Positions 22,801-32,406 of a stretch of DNA of 64,000 nt are shown here, piece by piece. Made by a program: the position numbers and the translations under genes. Source of the stretch: Diogma glabrata (taxonomy: Eukaryota > Arthropoda > Insecta > Diptera > Cylindrotomidae); assembly GCA_963693315.1 (NCBI GenBank), contig OY856188.1, positions 195,434,322 to 195,498,321 on the forward strand, read 5' to 3'. How positions within the stretch are numbered: position 1 is the stretch's first letter; each line of letters opens with the position of its first letter. The notes under the pieces were generated by a model. It worked only from the letters and a program-made list of their open reading frames with translations. It was not told where the DNA came from and made no database searches.

Positions 22801-25800
22801 ATACACAACTGTTTATTATTGCACCATTGGTATTATATCCATTGTGGAGATGGAGAAAATATGGAGCTGGGTTATTAGCAGTTGCAACATGTGTTGCAAT
22901 AGTTATTCCGGTTTTATATACAGCTGTGCATGATTTAGATCCAACTTTTATTGCCTTTCAAGAGTAAGTTTACATAACTTGTTTTATTGTTAAATTAATT
23001 CTATTAATTTTTTGCTTATTTTTAGTGAGGTAGCTGATTTGTCTCTAAATGAGTTTTTCGTTAATTCTTATGTTAAGACACATATGAGAGCTACCGCATA
23101 TTTTTTTGGTCTACTTACAGGATTTTTGGTGCACTTGTTTAAAGAAAAAAAGTAAGTTTTCAGAAGTTTTGTACAAAAAATTAGCTATCTTCGTTTAAAA
23201 AAAGAAGGCAGTCTTGGGGACTTCCGATAGAAGTAAAAACTTTAAACTGTGAAGCAGCTGTGTTTTTATCGTCTAAATACAACAAAATCTTTACTTACTG
23301 TACCACACTTCCACACTGTTAATAACAGAGAAAAAATCCAATTCAATAAAAAAGAAAAAAAAAAAACAAATTATAAATCATGAAAATGAGGATAAGAAAT
23401 AAGAAAATAACAAATGATTACAATTAATCTCACTCTCTTTTAATATATATTTGATATTTATTATTAATTTAGCTCGATAAATTTAAATAACGTAAATTGT
23501 CCGCAGCCTTAAACTGTGTTTAAATCAATCTCTCGTGATGAAGATGTCAACTCATAGTTAAAGAGAAATTCATACTCAAATAGTAATTTTTTTTCCTTAT
23601 TTTATTTCACGGGAATGAAATTATGGACAATAATGATGGGAAAATTAATGTTTTATTATTTTTAGCACTTCCTGCCAAAAATTAATTAATTTTCTTGTTA
23701 ATATCGAAATGATAATAATTTGAGCGAGACGGAAAAAGACAGTAGAAATAACTTTAAAAAACTGCATTATCGATCAATTTAAAACTCGTAAAAAGAAATT
23801 TTTATGATTTTTATGAATTCATGAATAAAAAAATTATAATTTTAATTGTATATAATAAAAATTGAAAAAAAAACAATAAAAAAAGGTACCACTCCAGGAA
23901 TTGAATTCTCGACCATATAGAACCTCATTCGACCGCGATATCCATATTGCAATTTGAAACTTTACGTCCGAATATAGGTATTTTATATTTAATATATTTA
24001 TTTAGCGTGATGATAATTTTAATATATAAATTTATCCCCATACAAAGTTGCACAACGCAGAACACTAAAGAAGTTTTCACTTAAAAAATATTTGCATTTA
24101 GTATATTTTGCTACAAGAGATGCAAACACTGTTTTTTTTTTTTAAATATAAACGATATTAATTATAAATTAGAAAAAGATAACAGAACATTTAAATGTCT
24201 GTTATTTCTTACAAGCGTGAGTTTTCCATAAAAATTTCTTGCTTTATTTGTACATATTTTAATTTAACCCAATGAAGTTCTCTAAAATGTAATGACCACA
24301 TTCACATTTGAATTATACTAATAACAAATAATTATAGGTCTGGCCTACTGCGATATTAGTTAATTATCAAATAGTTAATTGATACCGCAGTAGGCCAGAC
24401 GTATAATTCATAAAAAATATATAGAGAAATGAAAAATGGCAAAAAATTTTCAGTTGTAATTTCCCAAGGGCGGTGATAATTCGAAATACTTTTTTACCAA
24501 AAATTTCGAAAGCAAGTATATTGATAAAAGCCCGAGGTCGTAGGCCGAGAACTTTTATTAATACTACTTGCTTGTGGAATTTTTCCAAAAATTATGAGAA
24601 TTTATCAACGAACGATGGGAATTCGTTTAGAAATTTTTTTGCCATTTTTCATTTCTTTATATATTTTTTATGAGTTATACGTTGGCCTACTGTGATGTCT
24701 CTTAATAATTTCAAAATTAGGCTGATATCGGAATAGGTGGATATTTTTAATATCACAGTAGTCCAGACGTATAACTATTTGTTATTAGTATAATTCAAAT
24801 GTTATTGGTGAAATTGAATGATATCATTACATTTTAGAGAATTTCATGGGTTTAAATTAAAATAAAACTAAAGCAAAATATTTTCTAAAGGAATTCCTCT
24901 CGTTCGGTGATAAATTCTGATAATTTTTGGAAAATTCCTCAAGCAAGAGGTATTAATAATAGCCCTTGGCTTACGGCCTCGTGCTATTATCAATATCACT
25001 TGCTTTCAAAATGTTTGCAAACAATTATTCCAAATTATCACCGTCCTTGGGAAATTACTACTGAAAATTTTTTGCCTTAGTTTTACTTTAATTTAAACCA
25101 ATGAAATTCTCTAAAATGTAATGACATCATTCAATTTCACCATTAAACTTTTGAATTATATTAATAACAAATATTTATACGTCTGCCCTATTGGGATATT
25201 AAAAATTATCAGTTTAATTTTGGAATAATTAATATAATTACGTATAATTGATAAAAAATATGTAAAGAAATGAAAAATGGCAAAACATTTTCTAAACGAA
25301 TTCCCCTCGTTCATTGATAAATTCTCATAATTTTTTGGAAAATTCGTCAAGCAAGTGGTATTGATAACAGCCCTCGGCCTACGGCCTCGTGCTTTTATTA
25401 ATATACTTGCTTTTGAAATTTTTGACAAAAAATTATTTCGAATTATCACCGCCCTTGGGAAATTACAACTGATAATTTCAAACCCCAAATCTTGTAGATT
25501 TAATTTTGCCTCGATCAAACTGTTTTTCTTGTTTTGGATGTGTCCGATTGACATATTGATTTCAATACATGTTGTGTATAAGACTTTGGGTGTCTCAATG
25601 AATTTAAAATTTAAATAATTTAGCTAGTTACTAAATAATTGTTTCAATATTTCTTTTCAGCTACAGTTTATCAAAAGCAACAGCTATCATCTTATGGTTA
25701 GTATCCGCAATAGTTGGATCCGTGTCAATGTTTTCTGTAACATTATTCTACACACCTGGCTATGAATTCACAACCTTAGGAAACTCTTTATATGCAGGTT

Positions 25801-26183
25801 TTCATCGTCTTGGTTGGAGTTTTGCAAACAGTTGGCTTGTATTTGCATGTGTAACTGGTTATTCGGGACCATTTAAAAGAATTCTATCATCACAATTACT
25901 AGTACCATTAAGTCGGTTGACATATTGTGCATACTTAACAAATGGTTTTGTTGAACTGTATCAAGCAGGCACAATAAGAACGCCGAAGTATATGAGTGTA
26001 ACAAATTTATTGGGAGAAGTTCTATCGCATGTCTGTTTAACATTTTTTGCAGCTTTAGTTTTATGTTTAATGTTTGAATCACCAATTCATGGCATTGAAA
26101 AAATATTATTAAGGCGGGATGCACAAAAACAAAAAAATAAGGGATCACAACAGACACCGAGCACGTCCGAAGATTCCGCATAG
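10812..26183 (+). CDS. NRF6-like (nose resistant to fluoxetine) membrane acyltransferase, five 3' exons
   Basis: Exons are 10812-10984, 21745-21881, 22282-22963, 23026-23151 and 25661-26183, all with GT-AG borders and matching phases; joined they give 546 codons and a stop with no break. Residues 1-57 are the end of the extracellular NRF domain (WGICMPESC, more Cys later). Residues 58-103 hold a membrane helix. The acyltransferase-3 domain follows: LAMIFIIASH with the candidate catalytic His137, VDSFLLLGG at 172-180, RYIRLTPAY at 207-215, SWYLAADTQLF at 271-281, YVKTHMRATAYFFGLL in exon 4 and LSRLTYCAYLTN in exon 5, with about ten hydrophobic segments. The tail is polar (KQKNKGSQQTPSTSEDS). 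Family members are multi-pass membrane proteins thought to move acyl groups and affect lipid or drug uptake, as shown for nematode nrf-6; the substrate here is unknown. The signal peptide and NRF N-terminus are missing, so at least one upstream exon lies outside the window or was missed. The first visible intron is 10.8 kb and full of transposons. Confidence 0.9.
11345..11544 (-). mobile_element. tRNA-Lys-like SINE
   Basis: Read on the minus strand it starts GGCCCGGCTAGTTTAGTCGG, which carries an A-box-like TAGTTTAGTCGGTAGA, and continues with a B-box-like GGGTTTGAGCC. This resembles the 5' half and arm order of tRNA-Lys. The tail (around 11365-11420 on the plus strand: ACTATCTACGAGG, TTGTATTGTGGGATGGCCAT) is shared with the fragment at 21006-21080, which argues for a dispersed SINE rather than a single tRNA pseudogene. 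Confidence 0.65.
11838..11865. repeat. 28-bp near-perfect palindrome
   Basis: CCGGTAGTGTCTTT is followed by AAAGACACCACCGG, one mismatched pair, no loop. It lies in the large intron 140 bp before the hAT element. Function unknown. Confidence 0.8.
12789..14791. mobile_element. 2003-bp DNA element inserted at TA inside the hAT element
   Basis: The ends are CACCCAGAGAAAT and its exact inverse ATTTCTCTGGGTG, 13 bp, flanked on both sides by TA (12787-12788, 14792-14793). A related sequence in inverse orientation at about 15550-15625 of the same hAT element joins the two flanks with a single TA and no insert, so it serves as an empty site. The TA duplication suggests a Tc1/mariner-like or other TA-targeting transposase, but no transposase was recognised. 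The inside is AT-rich with several exon-like segments. Confidence 0.85.
13464..14100 (+). other. Exon-like segments inside the TA element, unknown product
   Basis: Four pieces look like exons. The first reads MDILQKPGKHPNCELDF from an AUG near 13456 and ends at a GTAATA donor. The second follows TTGTTTTAG and includes the open stretch ERYTKAKFRQFGKDASMKSL. The third follows a TTGTTAG acceptor. The last follows TTTTTTCAG near 13966, reads DTLVLYFQLNGSMPKKDKQF and FWENHLWSIFNIYYG, and ends in TGA. The reading frames of the middle pieces are not clean. It may be a decayed transposase or captured host exons; the family was not recognised. Confidence 0.35.
14920..16120. repeat. Long inverted repeat inside the hAT element
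   Basis: Sequence from about 14920 to 15545 is found again, inverted and diverged, at about 15560-16120. Clear paired landmarks are GAGAGGGGGACATGCGCATT near 15335 with AATACGCATGTCCCTCTCTC near 15705, and CAATTTCGATACGTTTTTAA near 15140 with its diverged inverse near 15910. The centre near 15550 is AGAATAAAATTAACAGCTG with TTTATTTTATTCT. A separate piece (12740-12788 continued at 14794-14850) also matches the central segment. Confidence 0.75.
16461..18120. other. Intron sequence without recognised gene
   Basis: A 197-codon open frame at 16583-17176 shows no domain, has basic low-complexity composition and lies inside the intron; it is judged chance. Around 18055-18085 the string GGAGCCCCACGTTGTGCGGC resembles a tRNA-Lys 3' end but no matching 5' half is present. 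Confidence 0.35.
18121..18360. repeat. 240-bp repeat unit, first copy
   Basis: Begins GTGTTTGCTAATG and ends CATAACAAAAATGTTTAA. It is repeated in the same direction at 18887-19128 with only a few differences. Both copies contain GCTAGCTCACTTGAGCGAAG. Confidence 0.9.
18361..18811. repeat. 450-bp dispersed repeat, intron copy
   Basis: It starts AATTAATTCAGTAAATTATT and ends with the small hairpin GTGTCTATTGACAC. A closely related copy lies in the same direction at 60009-60455, and its first 70 bp recur at 18816-18886. It contains ACTAGTCTTC shortly before the hairpin. Confidence 0.9.
18887..19128. repeat. 240-bp repeat unit, second copy
   Basis: Second copy of 18121-18360. Together with the partial 450-bp repeat start at 18816-18886 this gives the order A-B-b-A, as left by a tandem duplication of an A+B unit followed by a deletion in the second B. 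Confidence 0.9.
19329..20811. repeat. Repeat element with GGGTTCCG ends and about four 290-bp internal tandem units
   Basis: The left end GGGTTCCGTTTTTTATACGG forms a small hairpin; the right end near 20797 reads CACGGAACCC, its inverse. Inside, a diverged unit marked by GTCATTTGAAAGAGCACCAA recurs near 19559, 19840, 20142 and 20430, spacing 281-302 bp. Each unit also holds TTGATTGACAG and ATTTTATTTCTATGTG. Beyond the right end comes GCGAATTTTATTCGC, a hairpin, then a T run. This layout is like Helentron-associated elements, which is only a suggestion. Confidence 0.7.
21006..21080 (-). mobile_element. SINE tail fragment
   Basis: ACTATCTACGAGGTAGATAA and TATAATGCGGTGTGGCCGTT match the tail of the SINE at 11345-11544; the TTGTATAATGCGGTGT part is doubled. 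The tRNA-like head is absent. Confidence 0.65.
21085..21310. repeat. Degenerate GATCATCT minisatellite
   Basis: About twenty imperfect copies of an 8-10 bp motif (GATCATCT, GATCATCTGA) in direct order, starting immediately after the SINE tail. Confidence 0.9.
23203..23385. repeat. 180-bp dispersed repeat, copy in the fourth intron
   Basis: Starts GAAGGCAGTCTTGGGGACTT and contains CATACAACAAAATCTTTA-like text and ACTTCCACACTGTTA. The same sequence, same direction, is at 56592-56765. The edges fade into A-rich sequence, so the element ends are not defined. Confidence 0.85.
24095..24215. repeat. Dispersed repeat related to 58695-58920
   Basis: CTACAAGAGATGCAAACACTG followed by a T run and AACGATATTAATTATAAATT has the same order as the sequence around the hairpin at 58709-58831, but lacks the central hairpin. 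Confidence 0.55.
24257..25500. repeat. Interlocked foldback array in the fourth intron of the NRF gene
   Basis: Two sequence modules alternate. Module X (CCAATGAAGTTCTCTAAAATG ... AATAACAAATAATTATA ... GTCTGGCCTACTG) is forward at 24257-24390, inverted at 24680-24870 and forward again at 25085-25250. Module Y is itself a palindrome of about 220 bp with GAAATGAAAAATGGCAAAA at its edge and a GC-rich centre (CCCTCGGCCTACGGCCTCG type); copies lie at 24410-24680, 24880-25085 and 25258-25480. Each Y and each X-Y-X set can fold back on itself. It ends about 160 bp before the last exon. Confidence 0.85.
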
Positions 26184-26250
26184 CTATACGATTAAACAAA
26201 TAGGTTTTAAATTATTTTAAATTTGTAAATAATAATTAAGCTTATACATA

Positions 26251-26256
26251 AATAAA
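26251..26256 (+). promoter_or_regulatory. Candidate poly(A) signal of the NRF gene
   Basis: AATAAA 68 bp after the stop codon of the acyltransferase gene; a second AATAAA lies near 26339. Confidence 0.55.
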
Positions 26257-26660
26257 ACTAATTTAAGTAGAATAATATTTTTAGTAATTAAATAGCAATT
26301 ATGTTTAGCCATTTCTTGTCACAATACACTGAATATTGAATAAAATGGAATTAATTTTCCATTTCACACAATAGCTTACCTATACATGACGGAATTTATG
26401 TTAATATTTTTGTAATTTAATTAACTGTAAACTATAAATGTACAAAATAGCCAAATATCAAATGAATTTATTGTTAAAATTAATTTATTTTTTTTAAAAT
26501 TAAAAAATAAAAGAATTTTTGTAGAACGTTTAGTTTTATATGTAAATTGTTATCATATAAGAAGGCTTGTGTATCATTCAAGTATATGTACGAACTAATG
26601 AAAATCAGCTCGGAAGTTAGAAACTAATTTATCGTAACTGCAGTTTAAGTTTCGTAGCTG
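26257..26660. other. Gene-free spacer after the NRF gene
   Basis: AT-rich 3' untranslated or intergenic sequence; nothing else recognised. Confidence 0.4.
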
Positions 26661-26669
26661 ACGTTTCGA

Positions 26670-28205
26670 AGGACTAGTTTTAGATTCCTGTCCAAACCGA
26701 GAGGTGACGACTACGGTACTATACTGTCTAAAATCAGTATGCGACTCCATAATGTCGATTTACCGAACTTTGAATTTATGGAAGCTATTGCTGCACAAAC
26801 GGAAAATTTGGATAGAAATATACTACTGGTGAGTGTGTATGTACCCCCAGCAGTAAATGCGAAGGAGAGATAGTTTGCCTTGAAGGATCAACAAAATCTG
26901 TTTGAATGGGCGAGAGAAAAAAGTGTTCTTATCATTGGTGGAGATATGCCTGCGCAGGAGGTATTGTGCGAGAGGAACCCAGTTGAGTGACCTCATTCAA
27001 GATTGCAGGATTTGGGTGGGGATCATTACATGATCGAAATGAATGTGAGAGATAATATGCTCTATAAGGATAAAAAGGAACTGATGAATGAAAAGAAAGG
27101 GGTGAAATGGATAGATGAGATTCTCAAAATGAATGATGTTGCAAATGCGGAACAACTTGAAAATGAAATAGAGCAAATGAACGAAATATGCGTTGGAACA
27201 GTTGATATGAAAGATATTCGAGTGAAAGCTAGGTGGAAGAATGAGATCCAGTACTGGTATGAAAAAAAGCCTTACTAGATGGCCTTACGAAACTATAACC
27301 GGTGCATTTGCATCGAAAACAGAATTGCTCTGTCTAGAATGACAGCGAGGTTGAGGAAAGCCATCTATAAATCGAAAAAAAAATTTTGGACAAATTATGT
27401 GTCAGAAATGACACAAAGAACGACAACAAGGTATGTATGGCAGGGTTCAATAGAGTGCGAGGAATTAGAGTAGATAGAAGGAATGTGGGTTTGAAGAGAT
27501 CCAAGGACAAGGATCATGAAGTGGAAACAAACTGTAGGGGTATTTGTATGTTGAATGTTCGAATGAAGTTGGTGAATAGAATGCTGAAAGAATGAATGGT
27601 GAGATTTATAATTGAGAATAGCTTGTAACCAGACATGACAAAAGGTTTCAGAAAGAACCACTCAGCAGTAGAGTGTGTTGAGAAGTTTCAATGGGAAGTG
27701 AGAAAGGATAAAAGAAAAATTGTAGCGGTATTTTTGGATGTTGACAGAACATATGATTATGTAAGTCTTAGGAAATTGATTCAAGCTCTTACGGTCTTGG
27801 GATTTCCAAAGAAATGAAGTGAATGGATACATAAGTTTATGAGTGGAAGGAGAATAATACTAAATGGCAAAACGTTTAGATTAAGACTGCCACAAGGTAG
27901 TAAAATTTCGCCAACTCTTTTGAATTTATTTACAACGGAAATACACCAGATTAGCGACAACGAGTTAATCATCCTGCAATTTGACATAACTTCAACGTCA
28001 TTGGGATGGGTATGTCTGCAGACGAAGTGATTCAGAGAGCACAACAGGATATGACTATGAACCAGGTCGTGTTAAAACTGAAGAGCTTAAACCTTAAAGC
28101 GAAAGTGAGTAAATGTAGCTGCATAAAATTTAGAATGGAGCCACAAATAGTATTAGATGTGAAAAAATTGAGAGCGACAAAATTTTGTTTAAATCGCCCT
28201 TGTCC
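26670..28205 (+). mobile_element. Decayed LINE of the I/Loa-like group
   Basis: The endonuclease part reads LLVSVYVPPAVNAKE near 26825 and LFEWAREKSVLIIGGD near 26900, then RGTQLSDLIQDC. A linker region at 27003-27470 is rich in charged residues. RT follows at 27635: KGFRKNHSAVECVEKFQWEV, IVAVFLDVDRTYDYVSLRKL (catalytic FLDV Asp kept), FPKKWSEWIHK-like text with a stop, and RLPQGSKISPTLLNLFTTEI. The YADD box is destroyed, but the text after it (SADEVIQRAQQDMTMNQVVL) is recognisable. Frameshifts and stops are many. The clade name is from motif style and is uncertain. Confidence 0.8.
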
Positions 28206-28706
28206 GATAGATTTTAGTTGATATTTTTTGTGTGAAATGAGAGATTTCCCAGGTCAGGACTCCCGTTTTTTTATAAAAGTCGTTTGAACGAGAGATAACT
28301 TTTGTTTGATATTGTTTCTTTACAACCCTTTTTGTGAAATTACAACGTTAAGTGTTTTATATTTATGTAATCCCACAGACTTACAGTTCTTGGTAAACGG
28401 GATTACCGCTGTTTTACTAAAATTGAGTTTCTGTACATCACGCATCTACCAGAGTAAGACCTCTTGGTAAATTCCTACAAAGTTTTCTCTCAAACTAATA
28501 TCTGACCACAATGACTATATGTCACCCGGGTCACCAAGCCCCATGCAGCCCTGGTTCTCTAATATGTCCAGAATTTTATATACCTTTGTGGATATCCTTG
28601 ATGGTATTAGTAACGCAAATTTATGGCCACTGATCTTGGTTTTCATTATTAAATTAGGCGTTAGCCGAGATTTGCACCCACATTAAGTCCAAAATAGCAC
28701 GTCCGT
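28206..28706. other. Gene-free stretch between LINE and MITE
   Basis: No motif recognised; no meaningful ORF. Confidence 0.4.
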
Positions 28707-28707
28707 G

Positions 28708-28895
28708 CATCATATACTATTTTTTATTCGCCGCAAGCAAAATAAATGTTTAAATAAAATGTTTAAAAAAATGTTTAGTACAAATAAAAATTATAAATTT
28801 GCATAAATTTTGAAATAAAAATATGTTGAAAAAGCAACCTCAAATCACAGTATTAAAGTAACACTTTAATATATAGGCGAATAAAAAATATGTTT
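28708..28895. mobile_element. Short MITE-like element
   Basis: The ends CTATTTTTTATTCGCC and GGCGAATAAAAAATATG are inverted copies about 185 bp apart with AT-rich sequence between. No target duplication could be fixed with confidence. Confidence 0.5.
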
Positions 28896-29374
28896 GTCCA
28901 CGCCTACTGAATACAAAAAAAGCAAATATTTGTTTTTATTTATATTTTATGAACATAGATAAGAAATTTTTTTAAGGCATTTGCTTAGAAAAATTGTAAA
29001 AGATCGAAGTATATCAAAAACAAATTTCAATGAATTATCGACTGCTTAGTTTTGAGTTATTACCAACATCGTGTGTTTTTTCCTGTGTTAAAAGATCGAC
29101 CCAATATTGACGTGACCCAAGTGTCTGTTTTACATGTTAGGGGTAGCTGGAAGCAGGCGTCTATCTTGGATCAAGCTGCTTGCTATATAAACGTGTAAAA
29201 ACGTTGTTTCTGGTAGCCTTAAGATGCAGAACGCAACCATTCACGATAATATTTGTTGGGCATAAGGCTAACACCCTAACCCCGGAAAAAAAATATTTTG
29301 TAAAATTTGGAAATCAGAAAAAGAATCACAAACCCAGAATTCAAAAGAACAGAATTTTGCCTGGACGTTAAAAA
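28896..29374. other. Gene-free stretch, possible RTE 5' leader
   Basis: Sequence near 29110-29230 is less AT-rich and lies directly before the RTE-like endonuclease, so it may be its leader. Nothing else is seen. Confidence 0.35.
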
Positions 29375-31330
29375 AACCAGGCTACCGAATTGGAACGTGG
29401 AACGTGCACAGCCTGAGCACTACTGATGCTTCTATCTAGAAACAGAGGCTGAGAGGTGTAGGATGGATATCATAGCTCTGCAAAAAATTAACAGCCAATA
29501 ATAGGAAAACAAGAATTGGATGGTTACTTTTAAACTGTAGTGGTCATCCTTCTCGAAGAGAATTTGGAACTGTTTTTTTTATGGTGCACGAATACAAGAA
29601 GCCGTGATGAAATTCATCCCGGTCAATGACAGGATCTGCTACCTATGGGTACGCGGTACATACAACAATATTTCTCTTATTGCAGTGCATCCACCTACTG
29701 AAGCTAAGACCGTCGACGAGAAGGATACTTTCTGCATAGCACTGGAAGAGGTTATGAAACAAACACCAACACGTGACTTCCTTATGGTTCTTGGTGACTT
29801 TAATGGCCAGGTTGGAAGAGATATCTCTTATGGAGGTGTGGTGGGTCCCAACAGCCTGCATTTGAATTCGAATGATAATGGTGAGATTGAGTTTGCATTA
29901 TCAAATAATTTGAAAATTGCCAGTACTTTCTTTCCGCACCGATCAATTCATAAGCAGATTTGGGTCTCACCGAATGGAAACACTCGAAATCAAACTGATC
30001 ACGTTAGTATAACAGCACGTTTCTTTTCTCGTGTGCTGGATGTGTGATCCTTTAGAGGTGCATACATTGGATGTTATCACTTCCTTGAATGTGCTAAAAT
30101 AAGGTTCCACTTCCCAAATCCAAGCATTCCAAAATTCAACCAACGGAAACGTTTTTACATCTCATCACTAAAGAATGCTAAATTAGAAGAGAAATTTAAA
30201 AACCATATTGTCGAAATATTGGAGAAATCAGAAACCATTAATGGCAACGTCGATTACAAAGCTATGTAGACGAACGAAGAGTGAATGGTGGAAGAGAAAG
30301 TGTGAGGAGATTGAAAGCTTCAATAAGGAACATCAATCGCGTAACTTCTTTCAACAGGTTTGTTTGCTTGTTTTTCAACGACTCTATGTTCTGCTATAGT
30401 TTCAATAGGAACCCCTGGCAATCTTTTATCACTATGCAAAATGAGAGTACAGAACTCCAAATACTGTGTACGAGTAGAGAACGAAATATCAAAGTTTTTT
30501 AACATCGACTCCGGGTTAATACAAGGTGATGCTATGTCTCTTATACTCTTTTAGCTAGCCTTGGAATATGTGTGCCGTCAAAAGAAACTACCGACTAACA
30601 ACAATAGCTTGTCAATAAACTCAGTACAGATGATAGCGTACGCTGATGATGTTGTTATCCTCGGCCGAAGTGAAGCTGTTATGAGTGAGACTTTCAAGTC
30701 GCTTGAGAATGGTGCTAGAAAAATTGGTTTTTAAATTAACTACGATAAAACCAAACATATCGATGTTTCAAGAGAGGTTGAGAAGAAAGATTTGATTTGC
30801 GGCGATGAACAAATTGAGGGAGTTGAATCTTTTAAATATTTGGGATCCATGCTTGACTTAAACAACAGAATACTTACAGTTACAGATATAAAAGCTCGAG
30901 TCGCTGCAGGTAATCGAACTTTCTCCTCAATCAAGCCTCTCATTGGATCACCGTATATATCAACTAACTCCAAACTTAACTTATACAAGACGTTGATTAG
31001 ACCAATGGTGATAAATGGGTCTCAAACGTGGACCCTTACACAAATAGACGAGTTACATATATCTGTATTTAAAACAGACGATGGAGAGTACAGAGCGCGA
31101 TATATCTTTGAGATCAGAGACCTTCTTGAGGGTTCAGATATAAAAGTTCCAACAGGATTGCTCGGTTTGGGCTTGTGCTACGAGCCGATTCACAATCTGG
31201 AGTGATTAAAAAAATGTACGTTAGTACTCCAGGGAGTAGGTGACCACGAATTAGACTGCAACTGTAATGGGATACGAACGTAATAAACGAACTTAAGAAA
31301 GGTCAAAAGGCTGCCATGGTAATTGTGCCG
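29375..31330 (+). mobile_element. RTE-clade LINE, decayed
   Basis: It starts with the endonuclease motif GYRIGTWNVHSLSTTDA near 29385. An open stretch at 29604-30045 gives LWVRGTYNNISLIAVHPPTE, FLMVLGDFNGQVGRDISYGG, NLKIASTFFPHRSIHKQIWV and NQTDHVSITARF, the order of RTE endonucleases that are often misannotated as craniofacial development protein 2. RT follows: GLIQGDAMSLILF near 30520, an intact MIAYADDVVILGRS box with YADD at 30639-30650, and from 30792 FKYLGSMLDLNN, YKTLIRPMVINGSQTWTLTQ. Frameshifts and stops at several points, including TAG after LILF and TAA near 30733, make it inactive. The 3' end is not precise. Confidence 0.85.
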
Positions 31331-31631
31331 CTGTTGCGAATGACCGAGGTGAATAATGGAAGCTGATTAGCTTCGGCAACGCTCCTACGTTGAGCATGAA
31401 AGCCAAAAAAACATGTGTTTTTTTGTTCTGTCTGATGAAATCCAACAGGATGGCCATGCTAAGCAATATTGTTAAACGTACCAAGTATGGAAAGCGTGCC
31501 ACATATTTGCGATAGTCTCTTATAAATAACAAGAAAAACTAACCAACCTTAAAATTTACTTTTTTAACGACTGTAATAGAAAATAATGTTTTCTATATAT
31601 CATTTTAAAACAGAAAGTTGGCTTTTGCTGT
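31331..31631. other. Gene-free stretch
   Basis: Probably the worn 3' part of the RTE element, followed by AT-rich sequence. Nothing recognised. Confidence 0.35.
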
Positions 31632-32109
31632 TTAGCGTGCATTTTTTAATTTTTTCTGCTCATGGACGGAAAGTAAAAACACAACTAAAACCAAAGACAT
31701 AATGAACAAAGACATAATAGTAACATTTATTAATTTCTTCTCCCCAAAACACTTTTGATTTTTTGGCTCTATAACCCGAGGGCTTCTTTTTAAAAAAGGC
31801 AAAAATCTTTTATATTTACTAATATCCATATTTTCTTTAACGATGAATGTTGATTTTAACATTGAATAATTTGACCACATTGTTGAAGACTTTTTTGTCT
31901 GCGATAGTTCACCAAAATATACCAAAAACACATCTTCAGAATAAAAATTTCCTTTTTTTTTTGTTCTTACACCAATTGATAAATAATAGGTAAGCTTTTT
32001 CATACCGGACTTTAGATTTTTCAGGCAACAGATCTAAAGTTAAATCGTTGGCTGCTTCTTTTATATGAGGTGAAGTTCTAATTATATCACTTTCATCACT
32101 ACTGCTCAT
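31632..32109 (-). pseudogene. Second Crypton-type recombinase, 5' fragment
   Basis: From an AUG at 32109 the minus strand reads MSSSDESDIIRTSPHIKEAA, LLPEKSKVRYEKAYLLFINW, then a run of ten A residues (plus-strand T run at 31953-31962) shifts the frame by one, after which SEDVFLVYFGELSQT, SSTMWSNYSMLKSTF, ENMDISKYKRFLPFLKR continue. This is the same N-terminal and core-binding layout as the recombinase at 7443-8733, but from a diverged member. It breaks off after a KKLINV-like remnant of the helix before the catalytic domain; no Arg, HxxR or Tyr box is present. One homopolymer slip is the only break in the retained part. Confidence 0.75.
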
Positions 32110-32265
32110 TTTAAATTATTTTTATTTAAAAATAGATATAAACAAACTCTGTATAAATTTTAAATTTATTAATTTAAAATTTTAACTTGACGTCCGATAC
32201 GTTTTTTAAACAACAAATAAATGCCTCCTTGGCAACTTTGATCGCATTTGTCAGCAGTCGTTAAA

Positions 32266-32406
32266 AAAATAGTATGTAAACTCTGAGCAGAAAGTAACAT
32301 TGCAGCTCTGACATGATTGCTGGTTTCGTCTACGCCTCAACCAGCAATTTTCATGCACGAGCAGCAATGTCGTACTTTCTGCTCTTAATATACAATGTAC
32401 TATTAA
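32266..32406. mobile_element. Palindromic MITE or hairpin, about 140 bp
   Basis: Left arm AATAGTATGT ... GAGCAGAAAGTAACATTGC ... GATTGCTGGTT is mirrored by AACCAGCAATTTTCATGC ... GCAATGTCGTACTTTCTGCT ... TGTACTATTA. It lies about 150 bp before the start codon of the Crypton fragment on the minus strand, so it could be an end or regulatory part of that element, or an independent insertion. Confidence 0.75.

Noticed and set aside
24360..25560. Overlapping ORFs with RGRRPRTFINTTCL-like text on both strands
   Set aside because: They arise from the palindromic centres of the foldback modules and appear in inverse on the opposite strand.
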